DNA of 57,200 nt from Streptomyces sp. NRRL S-244 (GTDB taxonomy: Bacteria > Actinomycetota > Actinomycetes > Streptomycetales > Streptomycetaceae). A program made the translations under genes and the position numbers. Below, piece after piece: positions 33,061 to 43,034 of the stretch. Every line of letters begins with the position of its first letter. The stretch's first letter is position 1. The notes below the pieces were generated by a model. The model saw nothing but the letters and a program-made list of their open reading frames with translations, had not been told where the DNA came from and did not search any database. The stretch is from NCBI RefSeq assembly GCF_000717915.1, contig NZ_JOCX01000032.1:1-57200 (forward strand), read 5' to 3'.

Positions 33061-33810
33061 TCAGGTGGCGTCGACCGTCACCGTGAACGAGAACCGGTCA
33101 CCCCGGTACCGGATCCGCGCCACGTCCACGACCCGACCGTCCTCGTCGTACGTCACGCCCGTGTAGTGCAGGATCGGGCTGAGCAGCGGTACCTGCAGCA
33201 GCTCGGCCGTCTCCGGGTCGGCGAGCCGCGCCTCGACCGTGTCCGTGATCCGGCTGATCTTCACGCCCACCACGTCGCGCAGCACCTTGGTCATCGGCCA
33301 GCGCGCCAGATCGGCCAGGTCCACGGCTTCGGCGACCTCCGGCCGGACCGCGTTCTCCGCCCAGTTCGTCGGCTCGCCGCTCTCCCCGTCGTGGCGGAGC
33401 CTGCGGTACGTGACCACCTCGGCCGTGTCCGGGAAGTGCTCCAGCAACTCCCCTGACACGGCCGTCCGCTCGTGGCCGAGAATCGTCGTACGGTCGCCCG
33501 ACTGCTGCGCCACGATCGCGTCGACCGATCCCAGCAGCCGTACCGGCGCCCCGCGCCGCGCACCCGGCTCGATGAACGTGCCGCGCCGGCGGTGCCGGCT
33601 GATCAGCCCCTCGCCCTCCAGCTCCTTGAGCGCCTGGCGCATGGTCAGCACGCTCACCCCGTAGTGCTCGGCGAGCTGCTCCTCGGTGGGCAGGCGCAGC
33701 GAGGCGTCCGGGGTGCGCCCCAGTATCGAGGCGCGCAGCGACTGTGACACCTGGTACCAGAGCGGCAGCTTCCGGTTCAGCACCAGGGAGTCGGGGGCGA
33801 AGGCGGTCAC
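33061..33810 (-). CDS. GntR family transcriptional regulator with UTRA domain
   Basis: A 249-residue HutC-type regulator. The winged helix spans PLWYQVSQSLRASILGRTPDASLRLPTEEQLAEHYGVSVLTMRQALKELEGEGLISRHRRRGTFI (about residues 15-80). The C-terminal UTRA effector domain follows, ending in ILHYTGVTYDEDGRVVDVARIRYRGDRFSF. It lies 82 bp downstream of hmgA on the same strand, so it probably senses a tyrosine/phenylacetate pathway metabolite and controls hmgA. That link is inferred. The GTG at 33810 is preceded by ACGGAGA; the longer frame adds an unlikely Pro/Thr-rich prefix. Confidence 0.87.
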   Translation of the reverse strand: MTAFAPDSLVLNRKLPLWYQVSQSLRASILGRTPDASLRLPTEEQLAEHYGVSVLTMRQALKELEGEGLISRHRRRGTFIEPGARRGAPVRLLGSVDAIVAQQSGDRTTILGHERTAVSGELLEHFPDTAEVVTYRRLRHDGESGEPTNWAENAVRPEVAEAVDLADLARWPMTKVLRDVVGVKISRITDTVEARLADPETAELLQVPLLSPILHYTGVTYDEDGRVVDVARIRYRGDRFSFTVTVDAT

Positions 33811-33892
33811 GGGTGGTTCTCCGTAGGGACGGGGCGTGGCGCACGTGGTGCGGGGCACGTGACGCGCTGCGCGTGGCGCGCGCGTAGCGATA

Positions 33893-35215
33893 TTAGGCGC
33901 GGAAGTGGCGCTGGAGCCCCTGCCAGACGTCGTCGTATCCGCGCTGGAGGTGATCGGCGCCGGCCGCCTGGGTGGTGGCGGTGATCGGCCAGCGGGTCTC
34001 GAACATGAAGGCCAGGCCGTCGTCGATCTTCTGCGGCTTCAGCTCGGCGGCGCTCGCCTTGTCGAAGGTCTCCCGGTCCGGCCCGTGCGCGGACATCATG
34101 TTGTGCAGCGAGCCGCCGCCGGGGACGAAGCCCTCCGCCTTGGCGTCGTAGGCGCCCTCGATCAGGCCCATGTACTCGCTCATGACGTTGCGGTGGAAGT
34201 ACGGCGGGCGGAAGGTGTCCTCGCCGACCAGCCAGCGCGGGGCGAAGACCACGAAGTCCACGCCCGCGAGGCCCGGGGTGTCGGAGGGCGAGGTCAGCAC
34301 GGTGAAGATCGACGGGTCCGGGTGGTCGTAGCTGATGGAGCCCAGGACGTTGAAACGGCGCAGGTCGTAGACGTACGGGGTGTGCGTGCCGTACCAGGCG
34401 ACCACGTCGAGCGGGGAGTGGTCGTAGGTGGCGGACCAGAGGTTGCCGCAGAACTTGTTGACCACCTCGGTCGGGCGCTCGACGTCCTCGTACGCGGCCA
34501 CCGGGGCCCGGAAGTCGCGCGCGGCGGCGAGGCCGTTGGCGCCGATCGGGCCGAGGTCCGGGAGCTCGAAGGGGCGGCCGTAGTTCTCGCAGACGTACCC
34601 GCGGGCGTCCTCGTCCAGGAGCTCCACGCGGAAGCGCACGCCGCGCGGGATCAGGGCCATCTCGCCGGGGCCGGCGCTGAGCAGGCCGAGCTCGGTGCGC
34701 AGCAGCAGGCCGCCGCGCTCGGGGACGATCAGCAGCTCGCCGTCGGAGTCGCTGAACACCCGGTCGGTCATGGAGGCGTTGGCGGAGTAGAGGTGGATGG
34801 CCATGCCGGTGCGCTGGGTGGCGTCGCCGTTGCCGCCGAGGGTCCACAGGCCCGCCAGGAAGTCGGTGCCGGGGGCCGCGTCGGGCAGCGGGTTCCAGCG
34901 GAGCCGGTTGGGGTCCGCCGGGGCCTCGGTGAAGGGTGCGGAGCGCAGGGCGCCGTTGTCGACCCGGGTGAAGGGCGGGTGGGCCGCCGAGGGGCGGATC
35001 CGGTAGAGCCAGGAGCGGCGGTTGTGCTTCCGGGGCTCGGTGAAGGCGCTGCCGCTGAGCTGCTCCGCGTACAGGCCGAGCGGGGCGCGCTGGGGCGAGT
35101 TGCGGCCGGGCGGCAGGGCGCCGGGGACGGCCTCCGAGCTGTGCTCGTTGCCGAAGCCGGTGAGGTACTCCAGTGCCCCGGCCGTCTTCCGGGCCTGCTC
35201 GGCCTGCTCGCTCAT
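33893..35215 (-). CDS. hmgA: Homogentisate 1,2-dioxygenase
   Basis: A 440-residue mononuclear iron dioxygenase that opens homogentisate to maleylacetoacetate in tyrosine and phenylalanine degradation. The N-terminus [18 protein letters not shown] is typical. The iron ligands are visible in [13 protein letters not shown] (His and Glu) and [12 protein letters not shown] (His). Length matches bacterial HmgA. The ATG at 35215 has a GGGAG site. A 28-bp palindrome lies 28 bp upstream, a likely operator. No fumarylacetoacetase or maleylacetoacetate isomerase gene is adjacent, so the rest of the pathway must be elsewhere. Confidence 0.95.
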   Translation of the reverse strand: MSEQAEQARKTAGALEYLTGFGNEHSSEAVPGALPPGRNSPQRAPLGLYAEQLSGSAFTEPRKHNRRSWLYRIRPSAAHPPFTRVDNGALRSAPFTEAPADPNRLRWNPLPDAAPGTDFLAGLWTLGGNGDATQRTGMAIHLYSANASMTDRVFSDSDGELLIVPERGGLLLRTELGLLSAGPGEMALIPRGVRFRVELLDEDARGYVCENYGRPFELPDLGPIGANGLAAARDFRAPVAAYEDVERPTEVVNKFCGNLWSATYDHSPLDVVAWYGTHTPYVYDLRRFNVLGSISYDHPDPSIFTVLTSPSDTPGLAGVDFVVFAPRWLVGEDTFRPPYFHRNVMSEYMGLIEGAYDAKAEGFVPGGGSLHNMMSAHGPDRETFDKASAAELKPQKIDDGLAFMFETRWPITATTQAAGADHLQRGYDDVWQGLQRHFRA

Positions 35216-35243
35216 GGGTGCTCCCGCTCTGTGGACGGTCGAA

Positions 35244-35271
35244 GGAATCCTATGGTCGACAGTAGGATTCC
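35244..35271. promoter_or_regulatory. Large palindrome upstream of hmgA, operator candidate
   Basis: Arms ggaatccta and taggattcc pair perfectly around a 10-bp spacer whose centre, gtcgac, is itself palindromic, so nearly the whole 28 bp is symmetric. It sits 28 bp before the hmgA start. The neighbouring GntR regulator is the obvious candidate to bind it. Confidence 0.65.
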
Positions 35272-35354
35272 GTGGCCCGCGCGTCAATGGCGTCCCCGAT
35301 TTCGCGCTGTCGTAGGGGGTCCAAAAAGATGAACATTGCTCTACTCTCACGCGC

Positions 35355-37472
35355 ATGTCGTGGACCCGCAGGTTCCCTGCCGTGCCGGCGGCGCTCCTCG
35401 CCGCCCTCCTCGCGCTCCTGTCCCTCTTCGCCGCCGCGCCCGCCGCCCGCGCGCACGAGGAGCGCCCCGTGACCCTGCCGGACGGCTCCGGGTCCGTGCC
35501 GCAGTACCGGAAGGCCGAGCCCGACCTGCTGGTCTGCAAGACCGACCGGCCCGCCTTCGAACGCCGGACAGCCGCCTTCCCGGAGGAGCTCAGGCAGCGC
35601 AACCTCGCCCTGTACGAGCGGTGCGAGAAGAGCGGCTACCGGCACCTCCAGGAAGCCGTCGACGCCGTGGACCGGCCCGGCATGAACATCGCGGTCCTCC
35701 CCGGCCTGTACGAGGAGGAGCCCTCGCTGCCGCAGCCGACGGGGGAGTGCGCCGCGCTCAAGGCCCCCAACTCCTCGCTCGGCTACCAGATCCTCACGTA
35801 CGAGCAGCAGGTGCAGTGCCGGCACAACCAGAACCTCGTCGCGATCCTCGGCAAGACGGACCTGCAGATCGAGGGCACGGGCGCGAACCGGCAGGACGTC
35901 GTCATCGACGCCAAGTACCAGAAGCTGAACGCCATCCGCGCCGACAAGTCGAACGGCATCTACTTCCGCAACTTCACCGCGCAGCGGACCACCTTCAACT
36001 CGCTGTACGTCCTCGCGGGCGACGGGTTCGTCATCGACGACGTCCTGACCCGGTGGAACGACGAGTACGGCTTCCTGACCTTCGCCAGCGACCACGGGCT
36101 GTACAAGAACTGCGAGTCGTACGGGAACGGCGACTCCGGCATCTACCCGGGCAGCGCCTCGAACATCAACGACGGGCGCGGCTACGAGGTCCCGCGCTAC
36201 TCCATCGAGATCACCGGCTGCCACAGCCACCACAACATGGTCGGCTACTCCGGCACCGCGGGGGACTCGGTCTGGGTCCACGACAACGAGTTCGACGCGA
36301 ACATGGGCGGCGCCTCCATGGACAGCGCCTTCCCGGGGCACCCCGGACTCCCTCAGAACCACGCCAAGTTCGAGCGGAACCTGATCCACGACAACAACGC
36401 CGACTACTACGGGTACGTCGCCGACGGCACCTGCGCCAGACCGCCGATCGAGCGCGGCTACGAGCAGGGGGTGGTCTGCCCGCAGATCTCCATGCCGCCG
36501 GGCACCGGGATCATCACCGCGGGCGGCAACTGGAACGTCTACGAGAACAACTGGGTGTACGGGCACCGGCGCGCGGGCTTCTTCCTCTCGGCGGTCCCGG
36601 CGTTCATCCGGGGCGAGGAGGCGTGGTCGAAGCAGGCGGACACCTCCCACCACAACCGGTACGCCGCCAACATCCTCGGCAAGGACAAGTCGGGGGCGTC
36701 GCGCCCCAACGGCATGGACGTGTGGTGGGACGGGCAGGGCCGCGGGAACTGCTGGCAGAGCGGACCCGACGGCTCCACCCCGGGCACGCTCCCGCACTGC
36801 GGCGACCGCCGCGGTGAGGTGTCGGGCGCCTCCTCCCGGCTGGTCGGCGAACCGGTGAAACTCGCCCAGCTCCTCGTCTGCGCCGACTACAGCGTGCAGG
36901 CGCGCAAGCTGCCGGCCGGCTGCGACTGGTACGGCGCGCGCGGCATGGAGCGGGTGGAGACCCAGATCGCGCTGGCGGTGGCGGCGGTCCTGCTCCTCGT
37001 CGGCGGGGTGCTGTGGTGGCGCCGCCTGCGCGGGTCCCGCCTGGGCACGACGGCCTCGCTGCTGGGCCTGGCCGGGCTGGCCCTGGACGTGGCCGGCTCC
37101 ACGATGCCGCTCGTGGACACGGCCGTGCCGGCCCTGGCGCTGCTCCTGCTGGGCCTGTGGTGGACGGGCGCGGGTATCGCCCTGCGGCCCACCCGCCCCT
37201 GGCTGGCGCGGCTGACCCTGCTCCTGGCGGCCCTCACCCTCCTCGACGCCTTCGACAAGGCCGTCCTGATGATCCCCTGGATCCCGGTCGGCCCCTCCTG
37301 GCTCCGGGCTCTGGTTCTGGTCCCCTGGACCCTCTGGGCCACCATCGCCGCCTCCCGCCCGGGCGACCGCACCCCGGCCCCGGCCCCGACCGCGGCCCCG
37401 ACCGCGGCCGCGACCGCGACTCCGGCCCCGACCGCGACCCCGGCCCGCCCGGCCGAAGGGGGAGCGCGGTGA
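35355..37472 (+). CDS. Right-handed parallel beta-helix protein with C-terminal membrane domain
   Basis: A 705-residue envelope protein. A Sec signal peptide ([11 protein letters not shown], hydrophobic core, ARAH) is followed by a Cys-containing segment. A right-handed beta-helix then runs from about residues 150-450, with rungs such as [40 protein letters not shown] and SVWVHDNEF. NosD and pectate-lyase-like proteins share this fold. From about residue 537 there are roughly five transmembrane helices, then a Pro/Ala/Thr tail. The beta-helix should face outside. The next gene overlaps its stop (GTGA), so the two products are coupled. No ribosome-binding site precedes the ATG, and a leaderless transcript is possible. 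Confidence 0.85.
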   Translation: MSWTRRFPAVPAALLAALLALLSLFAAAPAARAHEERPVTLPDGSGSVPQYRKAEPDLLVCKTDRPAFERRTAAFPEELRQRNLALYERCEKSGYRHLQEAVDAVDRPGMNIAVLPGLYEEEPSLPQPTGECAALKAPNSSLGYQILTYEQQVQCRHNQNLVAILGKTDLQIEGTGANRQDVVIDAKYQKLNAIRADKSNGIYFRNFTAQRTTFNSLYVLAGDGFVIDDVLTRWNDEYGFLTFASDHGLYKNCESYGNGDSGIYPGSASNINDGRGYEVPRYSIEITGCHSHHNMVGYSGTAGDSVWVHDNEFDANMGGASMDSAFPGHPGLPQNHAKFERNLIHDNNADYYGYVADGTCARPPIERGYEQGVVCPQISMPPGTGIITAGGNWNVYENNWVYGHRRAGFFLSAVPAFIRGEEAWSKQADTSHHNRYAANILGKDKSGASRPNGMDVWWDGQGRGNCWQSGPDGSTPGTLPHCGDRRGEVSGASSRLVGEPVKLAQLLVCADYSVQARKLPAGCDWYGARGMERVETQIALAVAAVLLLVGGVLWWRRLRGSRLGTTASLLGLAGLALDVAGSTMPLVDTAVPALALLLLGLWWTGAGIALRPTRPWLARLTLLLAALTLLDAFDKAVLMIPWIPVGPSWLRALVLVPWTLWATIAASRPGDRTPAPAPTAAPTAAATATPAPTATPARPAEGGAR

Positions 37473-38404
37473 GCGACGACCGGGCCGCAGGCCCCATCGC
37501 GTGCGACGGCTGCGGGACACCGCCCTTCGGGGCTCGGCCTCGACGCGGCGCCCGAAGCGCGGCCCTGCTCGCGCTCGTACTCCTCCTCGTCGGCGGCGCG
37601 GCGATGGGCTGCGGCGGGCGGGCCACCACCCACCACAAGCCCGGCACCAGCCACGAGCAGGCCACCGGCAGCGTCGGCACCCTGCTCGATGCCCAGGACC
37701 CCACCGGCCACCGGCTCCGCGAGGTCACGGCCGAGGGCGCGCCGGAGGTGCGGCTCGCCGCCCGCCCCGACTCCGAGGACGGCTGGAACCTCCAGCTGAC
37801 GGTGAAGAACTTCCGCTTCACCCCCGACAGCACCGGCGGCGCCGCCCTCCCGGGCGCCGGCCACGCGCACCTGGAGCTCGACGGCCGCAAACTGGCCCGG
37901 CTGTACGGCCCCTGGTTCCACCTGCCGGCGGCTCAGGTGCCCGAGGGCACGCACACCCTGACCGTCCGCCTCTACGCCGACGACCACACCGCCTGGGCGG
38001 TCGCCGGCAAGGCGGTCGAGGGCACGCTTCAGCTCACCGCCACCGCCGCCACCCCCGGCCAAGCCGGCCACAGCCACACCCCGCCGTCGGCACCCACGTC
38101 ACCGTCGTCGCCGCTCTCGCAGGCGCCGTCGCAGGCGCCTGCCGACCGCACCGTCACCATCGCCGTCCGGGACGGCAAGGTCACCCCCGCCCCCGGCCGC
38201 ACCGAGCTGCGGCGCGGGGAACGCGTCGCCCTGCGCGTCACCAGCGACCGCGCGGACACCTTGCACGTCCACGGCTACGACAAGGAACTCGCCCTGCCGG
38301 CAGGCCAGGAGGCCACCCTGGTCCTGACGGCCGACCGTACGGGCCTCTTCGAGGTCGAGACCCACGAGTCCCGCCTCGTCCTGACCCAGCTCCTCGTCCG
38401 GTGA
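37469..38404 (+). CDS. Cupredoxin-like lipoprotein
   Basis: A 311-residue exported protein. The N-terminus has a CDGCG motif, then an Arg-rich stretch, a hydrophobic helix (ALLALVLLLVGG) and a lipobox-like AAMGCGG. Two beta-sandwich domains follow. The first (NLQLTVKNFRFTP with GHAHLELDGRKLARLYGPWFHL) looks like a His-containing domain seen in putative copper or metal-handling proteins. The second (VTIAVRDGKVTP ... TLHVHGYDKEL ... GLFEVETHES) is cupredoxin-like, with His residues at two ligand positions but no obvious ligand Cys. It overlaps the beta-helix gene by 4 bp, implying a shared complex on the outer membrane face. Confidence 0.82.
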   Translation: MSDDRAAGPIACDGCGTPPFGARPRRGARSAALLALVLLLVGGAAMGCGGRATTHHKPGTSHEQATGSVGTLLDAQDPTGHRLREVTAEGAPEVRLAARPDSEDGWNLQLTVKNFRFTPDSTGGAALPGAGHAHLELDGRKLARLYGPWFHLPAAQVPEGTHTLTVRLYADDHTAWAVAGKAVEGTLQLTATAATPGQAGHSHTPPSAPTSPSSPLSQAPSQAPADRTVTIAVRDGKVTPAPGRTELRRGERVALRVTSDRADTLHVHGYDKELALPAGQEATLVLTADRTGLFEVETHESRLVLTQLLVR

Positions 38405-38519
38405 TGCCGCCCGGGAACGGCCTCGCCCCGTTCCCCTCCGGACGGACCACGGTGACCCGAACCCACCCGGCCGCGTCCCCCTTCCGCGGAGGGGAACAGG
38501 GCCGTGCGGGCGGGCCAAA

Positions 38520-39896
38520 GTGACCCCGGTCGGGCTCGGGCCCGTACCCGTCGCGGGCGGTGGTGGCGGGGGCCGGGGCGCGGTCCCTGGTCCGGCCGGT
38601 CCGCTCACCACGCTCGCGCACGGGATCGGGTCCCAGCACGATCTGCCGATCTCTCCCTTCTACGCCTTCGCCGGTGCCTTCGCCGCACTGTTCGTCTCCT
38701 TCCTCGCACTCGGCCTCCTCTGGTCCTCCTCCCGATTCCGCGGCGACCGGTCAGGCCTCGCCCTGCCCGCCGCCCTGGAGCGGATCGCCGACGCGCCGGC
38801 CACCCGTACCGCCCTGCGCGGACTCGGCCTCGCCGCCGCCCTCGCCGTCCTCCTCTCCCTCCTCCTCGGTCCCGACGACCCCGCGCGCAACCCCGCCCCC
38901 GGGGCCGTCTACGTCCTCCTCTGGGTCGGCCTCGTCCCCGCCTCCCTCCTCCTCGGCCCCGTCTGGCGCCTGCTCAACCCGCTCCGCACCCTGTACCGCC
39001 TGTACCGCCTGTACCGCCGGCTGCCCCGCGCCCGGCCGCGGCACGCACCCGCCCCCCTTCCCGCCCGGCTCGGCCAATGGCCCGCCGCCGCCGGACTGTT
39101 CGGCTTCACCTGGCTCGAACTCGCCGCTCCGGATCCCGCATCCACCACCACCCTCCTGACCGCCCTCGCCGTCTACACCGCCGTCCACCTCGCGCTCGCC
39201 GCCCGCTTCGGAGAGCGCTGGTTCGCCGACGCGGACGCCTTCGAGGCGTACTCCGCCCTCCTGGCCCGGCTCTCCCCCCTCGGCCGCCGCAGCGACGGCC
39301 GTCTCGTATTCCGCAACCCCTTCCACGGACTCGACGCGACACCCGAGCGGCCCGGACTCGTCGCCACCGTCTGCGTCCTGCTCGGCTCCACCGCCTACGA
39401 CGGCTACTCCGACAACCCGTCGTGGATCAACACCCTCCAGACCTCCCCCCTCGGCCGCACCCCCACGGCCACGCTCGGACTGCTCGCTTCCGTCGCCCTC
39501 GTCGCCACCCTGTACTGCCTCTGCGCAGCGGCCACCCGCCTCGTCTGCGGCCCCCACCCGCGGCCGCTGACCGCCTTCGCGCACTCACTCGTACCGATCT
39601 CACTCGGCTATCTCGTCGCCCACTACTTCTCCCTCCTCGTCACCGAAGGACCACGCACAGTAATCATGGCACTCGGCACTGACAACGCCCCAGAACCCTT
39701 GCCACCACTGGGCCCCGGGGGCCTCGCCGCCCTCCAGGTCCTCGCCGTCGTCGCCGGCCACGTACTCGGTGTGATCGCGGCCCACGACCGCTCCGTACGC
39801 CTCTTCCCGCCCGCCAGGGCCGTCACCGGCCAGCTGCCGCTGCTCGCACTCATGATCACCTTCACGATCGGGGGCATCGGCCTCCTGCTGAACTGA
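38520..39896 (+). CDS. Polytopic membrane protein of the beta-helix/cupredoxin cluster
   Basis: A 458-residue integral membrane protein with about ten hydrophobic helices, for example YAFAGAFAALFVSFLALGLLW, LGLAAALAVLLSLLLG, and the C-terminal LPLLALMITFTIGGIGLLL. Loops carry conserved-looking charged motifs such as ERWFADADAFEAYSALLARLSPLGRR, TAYDGYSDNPSW and AHSLVPISLGYLVAHYFSLL. I do not recognise a transporter family. It lies 115 bp after the cupredoxin gene on the same strand and probably works with it. The GTG start at 38520 is uncertain: no good ribosome-binding site is near, and the first 30 residues are Gly/Pro-rich. Confidence 0.75.
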   Translation: MTPVGLGPVPVAGGGGGGRGAVPGPAGPLTTLAHGIGSQHDLPISPFYAFAGAFAALFVSFLALGLLWSSSRFRGDRSGLALPAALERIADAPATRTALRGLGLAAALAVLLSLLLGPDDPARNPAPGAVYVLLWVGLVPASLLLGPVWRLLNPLRTLYRLYRLYRRLPRARPRHAPAPLPARLGQWPAAAGLFGFTWLELAAPDPASTTTLLTALAVYTAVHLALAARFGERWFADADAFEAYSALLARLSPLGRRSDGRLVFRNPFHGLDATPERPGLVATVCVLLGSTAYDGYSDNPSWINTLQTSPLGRTPTATLGLLASVALVATLYCLCAAATRLVCGPHPRPLTAFAHSLVPISLGYLVAHYFSLLVTEGPRTVIMALGTDNAPEPLPPLGPGGLAALQVLAVVAGHVLGVIAAHDRSVRLFPPARAVTGQLPLLALMITFTIGGIGLLLN

Positions 39897-39928
39897 GACC
39901 GCTGCTGAACCGAGGAGCCAGGAGCGGC

Positions 39929-40552
39929 ATGATGGACCCCGTGCCCCCCGCCCACCCCCTGCGCCGGACGCCGATCCAGCAGCGCAGCGCCGACCGGCTC
40001 GCCCGGATCCTCGACGCCTGCGCCGAACTCCTGGACGAGACCGGGTACGAGAACCTCAGCACCCGGGCCGTCGCCCTGCGCGCCGGCGTGCCCATCGGCT
40101 CGGTCTACCGCTTCTTCGGCAACAAGCGGGCCATGTCGATCGCCCTCGCCCACCGCAACCTGGACCGGTACACCGACGCCATCGCGGAGCGCCTCGCCGC
40201 GCTCCCGTCCGGCGACTGGCGGCCCGTCGTGGACGCCGTGCTCGACGAGTACCTGGCCATGAAGCGGACCGTTCCCGGTTTCGCGCTCGTCGACTTCGGG
40301 GTGCCCGCCCCGCCGCCCGAGGGCCCGGCCGCCGACCCCAACGGGCTGGTCGCCGTACGCCTGACCGGACTGCTCGGCGCCCATCTCGGCCTGACCCCGG
40401 ACGCCACCCTGGAGCGGGCGGTCCTGGTCGCCGTCGAGGCCACGGACGCGCTGACGAAGCTGGCCTTCCGCGCCGATCCGGCCGGAGACCCCGCCATCGT
40501 GGCCGAAACCCGGGCCATGATGCACGCGTACCTGTCCCGCGTACTGGACTGA
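39929..40552 (+). CDS. TetR/AcrR family transcriptional regulator
   Basis: A 207-residue regulator. The DNA-binding domain is RTPIQQRSADRLARILDACAELLDETGYENLSTRAVALRAGVPIGSVYRFFGNKRAM. The C-terminal domain has DLTP-type helices of unknown ligand specificity. The ATG at 39929 follows AGGAGC; a second ATG is the next codon. It is on the same strand as the preceding membrane gene (32 bp gap) and the following molybdoenzyme gene (111 bp gap). It may control either, but no shared palindrome was found. Confidence 0.87.
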   Translation: MMDPVPPAHPLRRTPIQQRSADRLARILDACAELLDETGYENLSTRAVALRAGVPIGSVYRFFGNKRAMSIALAHRNLDRYTDAIAERLAALPSGDWRPVVDAVLDEYLAMKRTVPGFALVDFGVPAPPPEGPAADPNGLVAVRLTGLLGAHLGLTPDATLERAVLVAVEATDALTKLAFRADPAGDPAIVAETRAMMHAYLSRVLD

Positions 40553-40663
40553 CCCCCGCTCGGGGGCCCCGCCCGCGGACCGGACCCTCCCCACCGTGCC
40601 AACCGGTCGGTATGCTCGGCTCGCCCGCGTGTCCGTGTCGCGCCTGCCGCCCCTGGAGGGCCC

Positions 40664-42961
40664 ATGCCCCGCACCGCCCTGCGCATCTGCCCCCTCTGCG
40701 AAGCCACCTGCGGCCTCACCCTCACCATCGAGGGCACCGGCGTCACGGGCGCCCGCGGGGACCGCGAAGACGTCTTCAGCCGCGGCTTCATCTGCCCCAA
40801 GGGCGCGGCCTTCGGCGCGCTCGACGCCGACCCCGACCGCCTGCGCACCCCTCTCGTGCGCCGCGACGGCCGGCTCCAGGAGGCCACCTGGGAGGAGGCG
40901 TTCGAGGCCATCGCCGCAGCCGTCCCGGCCCTCGTGAACGCATACGGGGCCCAGTCCGTCGGCGTGGTCCTCGGCAACCCGAACGTGCACACCATGGCGG
41001 GCAACCTGTACCCGTCGCTGCTGCTCAAAGCCCTCGGCACCCGCAACTTCTTCACCGCCAGCACCCTCGACCAGATGCCCAAGCACGTCTCCAGCGGGCT
41101 CCTCTTCGGCGACCCCTTCGCCATCCCGGTCCCCGACCTCGACCGCACCGACTTCCTGCTGCTCCTCGGCGCCAACCCGGTCGAGTCCAACGGCTCCCTG
41201 TGCACCGCCCCCGACTTCCCGGGCCGGCTCAAGGCGCTGCGCGCCCGCGGCGGCACCCTGGTCGTCGTCGACCCCCGCCGCACCCGCACCGCCAAGCTCG
41301 CCGACCTCCACCTCGCACCGCGCCCCGGCAGCGACGCCCTGCTGCTGGCCGCCCTCGCGCACACCCTCCTCGCGGAGAAGCTCGCGGCCCCCGGCGCCCT
41401 GGAGGAACAGACCGAGGGACTCGGGGAACTCGCCGGAGCCCTCGCGAGTTTCACTCCTGAGGCCGTCGCCCCCGCCTGCGACCTCACGGCCGCCGAGATC
41501 CGCGACCTCGCCCGCGCCCTGGCGGCCGTGCCCACCGCCGCCGTCTACGGGCGGATCGGCAGCTGCACCGTCGAGTACGGCACGCTCGCCAGCTGGCTGG
41601 TCGACGTGCTGAACATCCTCACCGGCAACCTCGACCGTCCCGGGGGAGTCCTCTTCCCGCTCCCGGCCGCCGGCCCGCGGCCGCGCCCCGCCGGGCCCGG
41701 CAAGGGCTTCACCCTGGGCCGCTGGCGCAGCCGGGTCAGCGGGCACCCCGAGGCCAAGTCCGAACTGCCCATCGCCGCCCTGGCCGAGGAGATCGAGACG
41801 CCGGGGGAGGGGCGGATCCGGGCGCTGGTCGCCATCGCCGCCAACCCGGTGCTGTCCGCCCCCGACGGGCGGCGCCTCGACGCGGCCCTGGCCGGGCTTG
41901 ACTTCATGGTCAGCATCGACCCCTACCTCAACGAGACCTCCCGCCACGCCCACGTCGTGCTGCCTCCGCCGCCGCCCTCGCAGAGCGCCCACCACGACTT
42001 CGCCTTCAACGGGTTCGCCATCCGCAACCAGGTGCGCTACAGCCGTCCTGCCGTCCCGCTCGAAGCGGACCGGCTCGACGAGTGCGAGATCCATGCCCGC
42101 CTCGTCCTGGCCGTCTCCGGCATGCACGGATCCGCCGCCCCGTCCTCCGTCGACGAGATGGTCATCCAGGGCACCCTCGCCAAGGAGACCGCCGACCCGC
42201 GCTCCCCCCTGCACGGGCAGGACCCGGCGCGCCTGGCCGGTCTGCTCACCGGGGAGAGCGGCCCCGAGCGGCGGCTCGATCTGATGCTCCGACTCGGGCC
42301 GTACGGAGACCGGTTCGGCGCCGGCTCCGCGCCCGAGGCGGGACCGGGCGAGGACACGGGCGCGGGCGTGGGCGTGGGCACGGGCGTGGGCGTGGGCGAG
42401 GGGCTCAGCCTGGAGCGGCTGCTCGCGCACCCGCACGGCATCGACCTGGGCCCGCTGCGGCCCCGGCTCCCGGGCGTGCTGAGGACGCGCAGCGGCAGGA
42501 TCGAGCTGCTCCCGGACCCGATCACGGCCGAGCTCCCCAGGCTGCGCGCGGCGCTCGCCGACCGCCCCGCCTCCCTGGTGCTCGTGGGCCGCCGCCATCT
42601 GCGGTCCAACAACAGCTGGTTGCACAACGTCCCGGCCCTCACCGGAGGTTCCAACCGCTGCACCCTCCAGGTGAATCCGCAGGACGCCGGGCGGCTCGGG
42701 CTCACCGAGGGGGGACTGGCCCGGATCACCGCCGACGGCGGCAGCCTGGAGGTCCCCGTCGAGGTCACCGACACCGTCCGCACCGGCGTCGTGAGCCTCC
42801 CGCACGGCTGGGGCCACGACCGCGACGGGGCCCGGCTCTCCGTCGCCTCCGCCGTGCCCGGCGCCAACGTCAACCAGCTCCTCGACGGCTCCCGGCTCGA
42901 CCCGCTGTCCGGTACCGCGGTGCTCAACGGCTTCCCCGTCGAACTGACACCCCTGCCCTGA
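40664..42961 (+). CDS. Molybdopterin-dependent oxidoreductase with N-terminal 4Fe-4S site
   Basis: A 765-residue enzyme of the DMSO-reductase (bis-MGD) superfamily. Four cysteines near the N-terminus (Cys9, Cys12, Cys16, Cys44 in CPLCEATC and FICPKG) make the [4Fe-4S] site. Molybdopterin-binding regions follow, including LLLGANPVESNGSL, and the C-terminal MopB_CT barrel begins near LVLVGRRHLRSNNSWLHNVP. The Mo ligand residue is not obvious. An insert of (GV)n repeats lies near residues 565-582. No Tat signal is visible, so it should act in the cytoplasm. No partner subunit gene is adjacent, so it may be a stand-alone assimilatory-type or detoxifying enzyme. GGAGG precedes the ATG. Confidence 0.88.
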   Translation: MPRTALRICPLCEATCGLTLTIEGTGVTGARGDREDVFSRGFICPKGAAFGALDADPDRLRTPLVRRDGRLQEATWEEAFEAIAAAVPALVNAYGAQSVGVVLGNPNVHTMAGNLYPSLLLKALGTRNFFTASTLDQMPKHVSSGLLFGDPFAIPVPDLDRTDFLLLLGANPVESNGSLCTAPDFPGRLKALRARGGTLVVVDPRRTRTAKLADLHLAPRPGSDALLLAALAHTLLAEKLAAPGALEEQTEGLGELAGALASFTPEAVAPACDLTAAEIRDLARALAAVPTAAVYGRIGSCTVEYGTLASWLVDVLNILTGNLDRPGGVLFPLPAAGPRPRPAGPGKGFTLGRWRSRVSGHPEAKSELPIAALAEEIETPGEGRIRALVAIAANPVLSAPDGRRLDAALAGLDFMVSIDPYLNETSRHAHVVLPPPPPSQSAHHDFAFNGFAIRNQVRYSRPAVPLEADRLDECEIHARLVLAVSGMHGSAAPSSVDEMVIQGTLAKETADPRSPLHGQDPARLAGLLTGESGPERRLDLMLRLGPYGDRFGAGSAPEAGPGEDTGAGVGVGTGVGVGEGLSLERLLAHPHGIDLGPLRPRLPGVLRTRSGRIELLPDPITAELPRLRAALADRPASLVLVGRRHLRSNNSWLHNVPALTGGSNRCTLQVNPQDAGRLGLTEGGLARITADGGSLEVPVEVTDTVRTGVVSLPHGWGHDRDGARLSVASAVPGANVNQLLDGSRLDPLSGTAVLNGFPVELTPLP

Positions 42962-43034
42962 GCTGGGGTTTTGCTCGTATTGCTCACACGCTGACGTCTT
43001 GTTGACGCAAGGAGGCGGCACCTACGTTCCCTGC

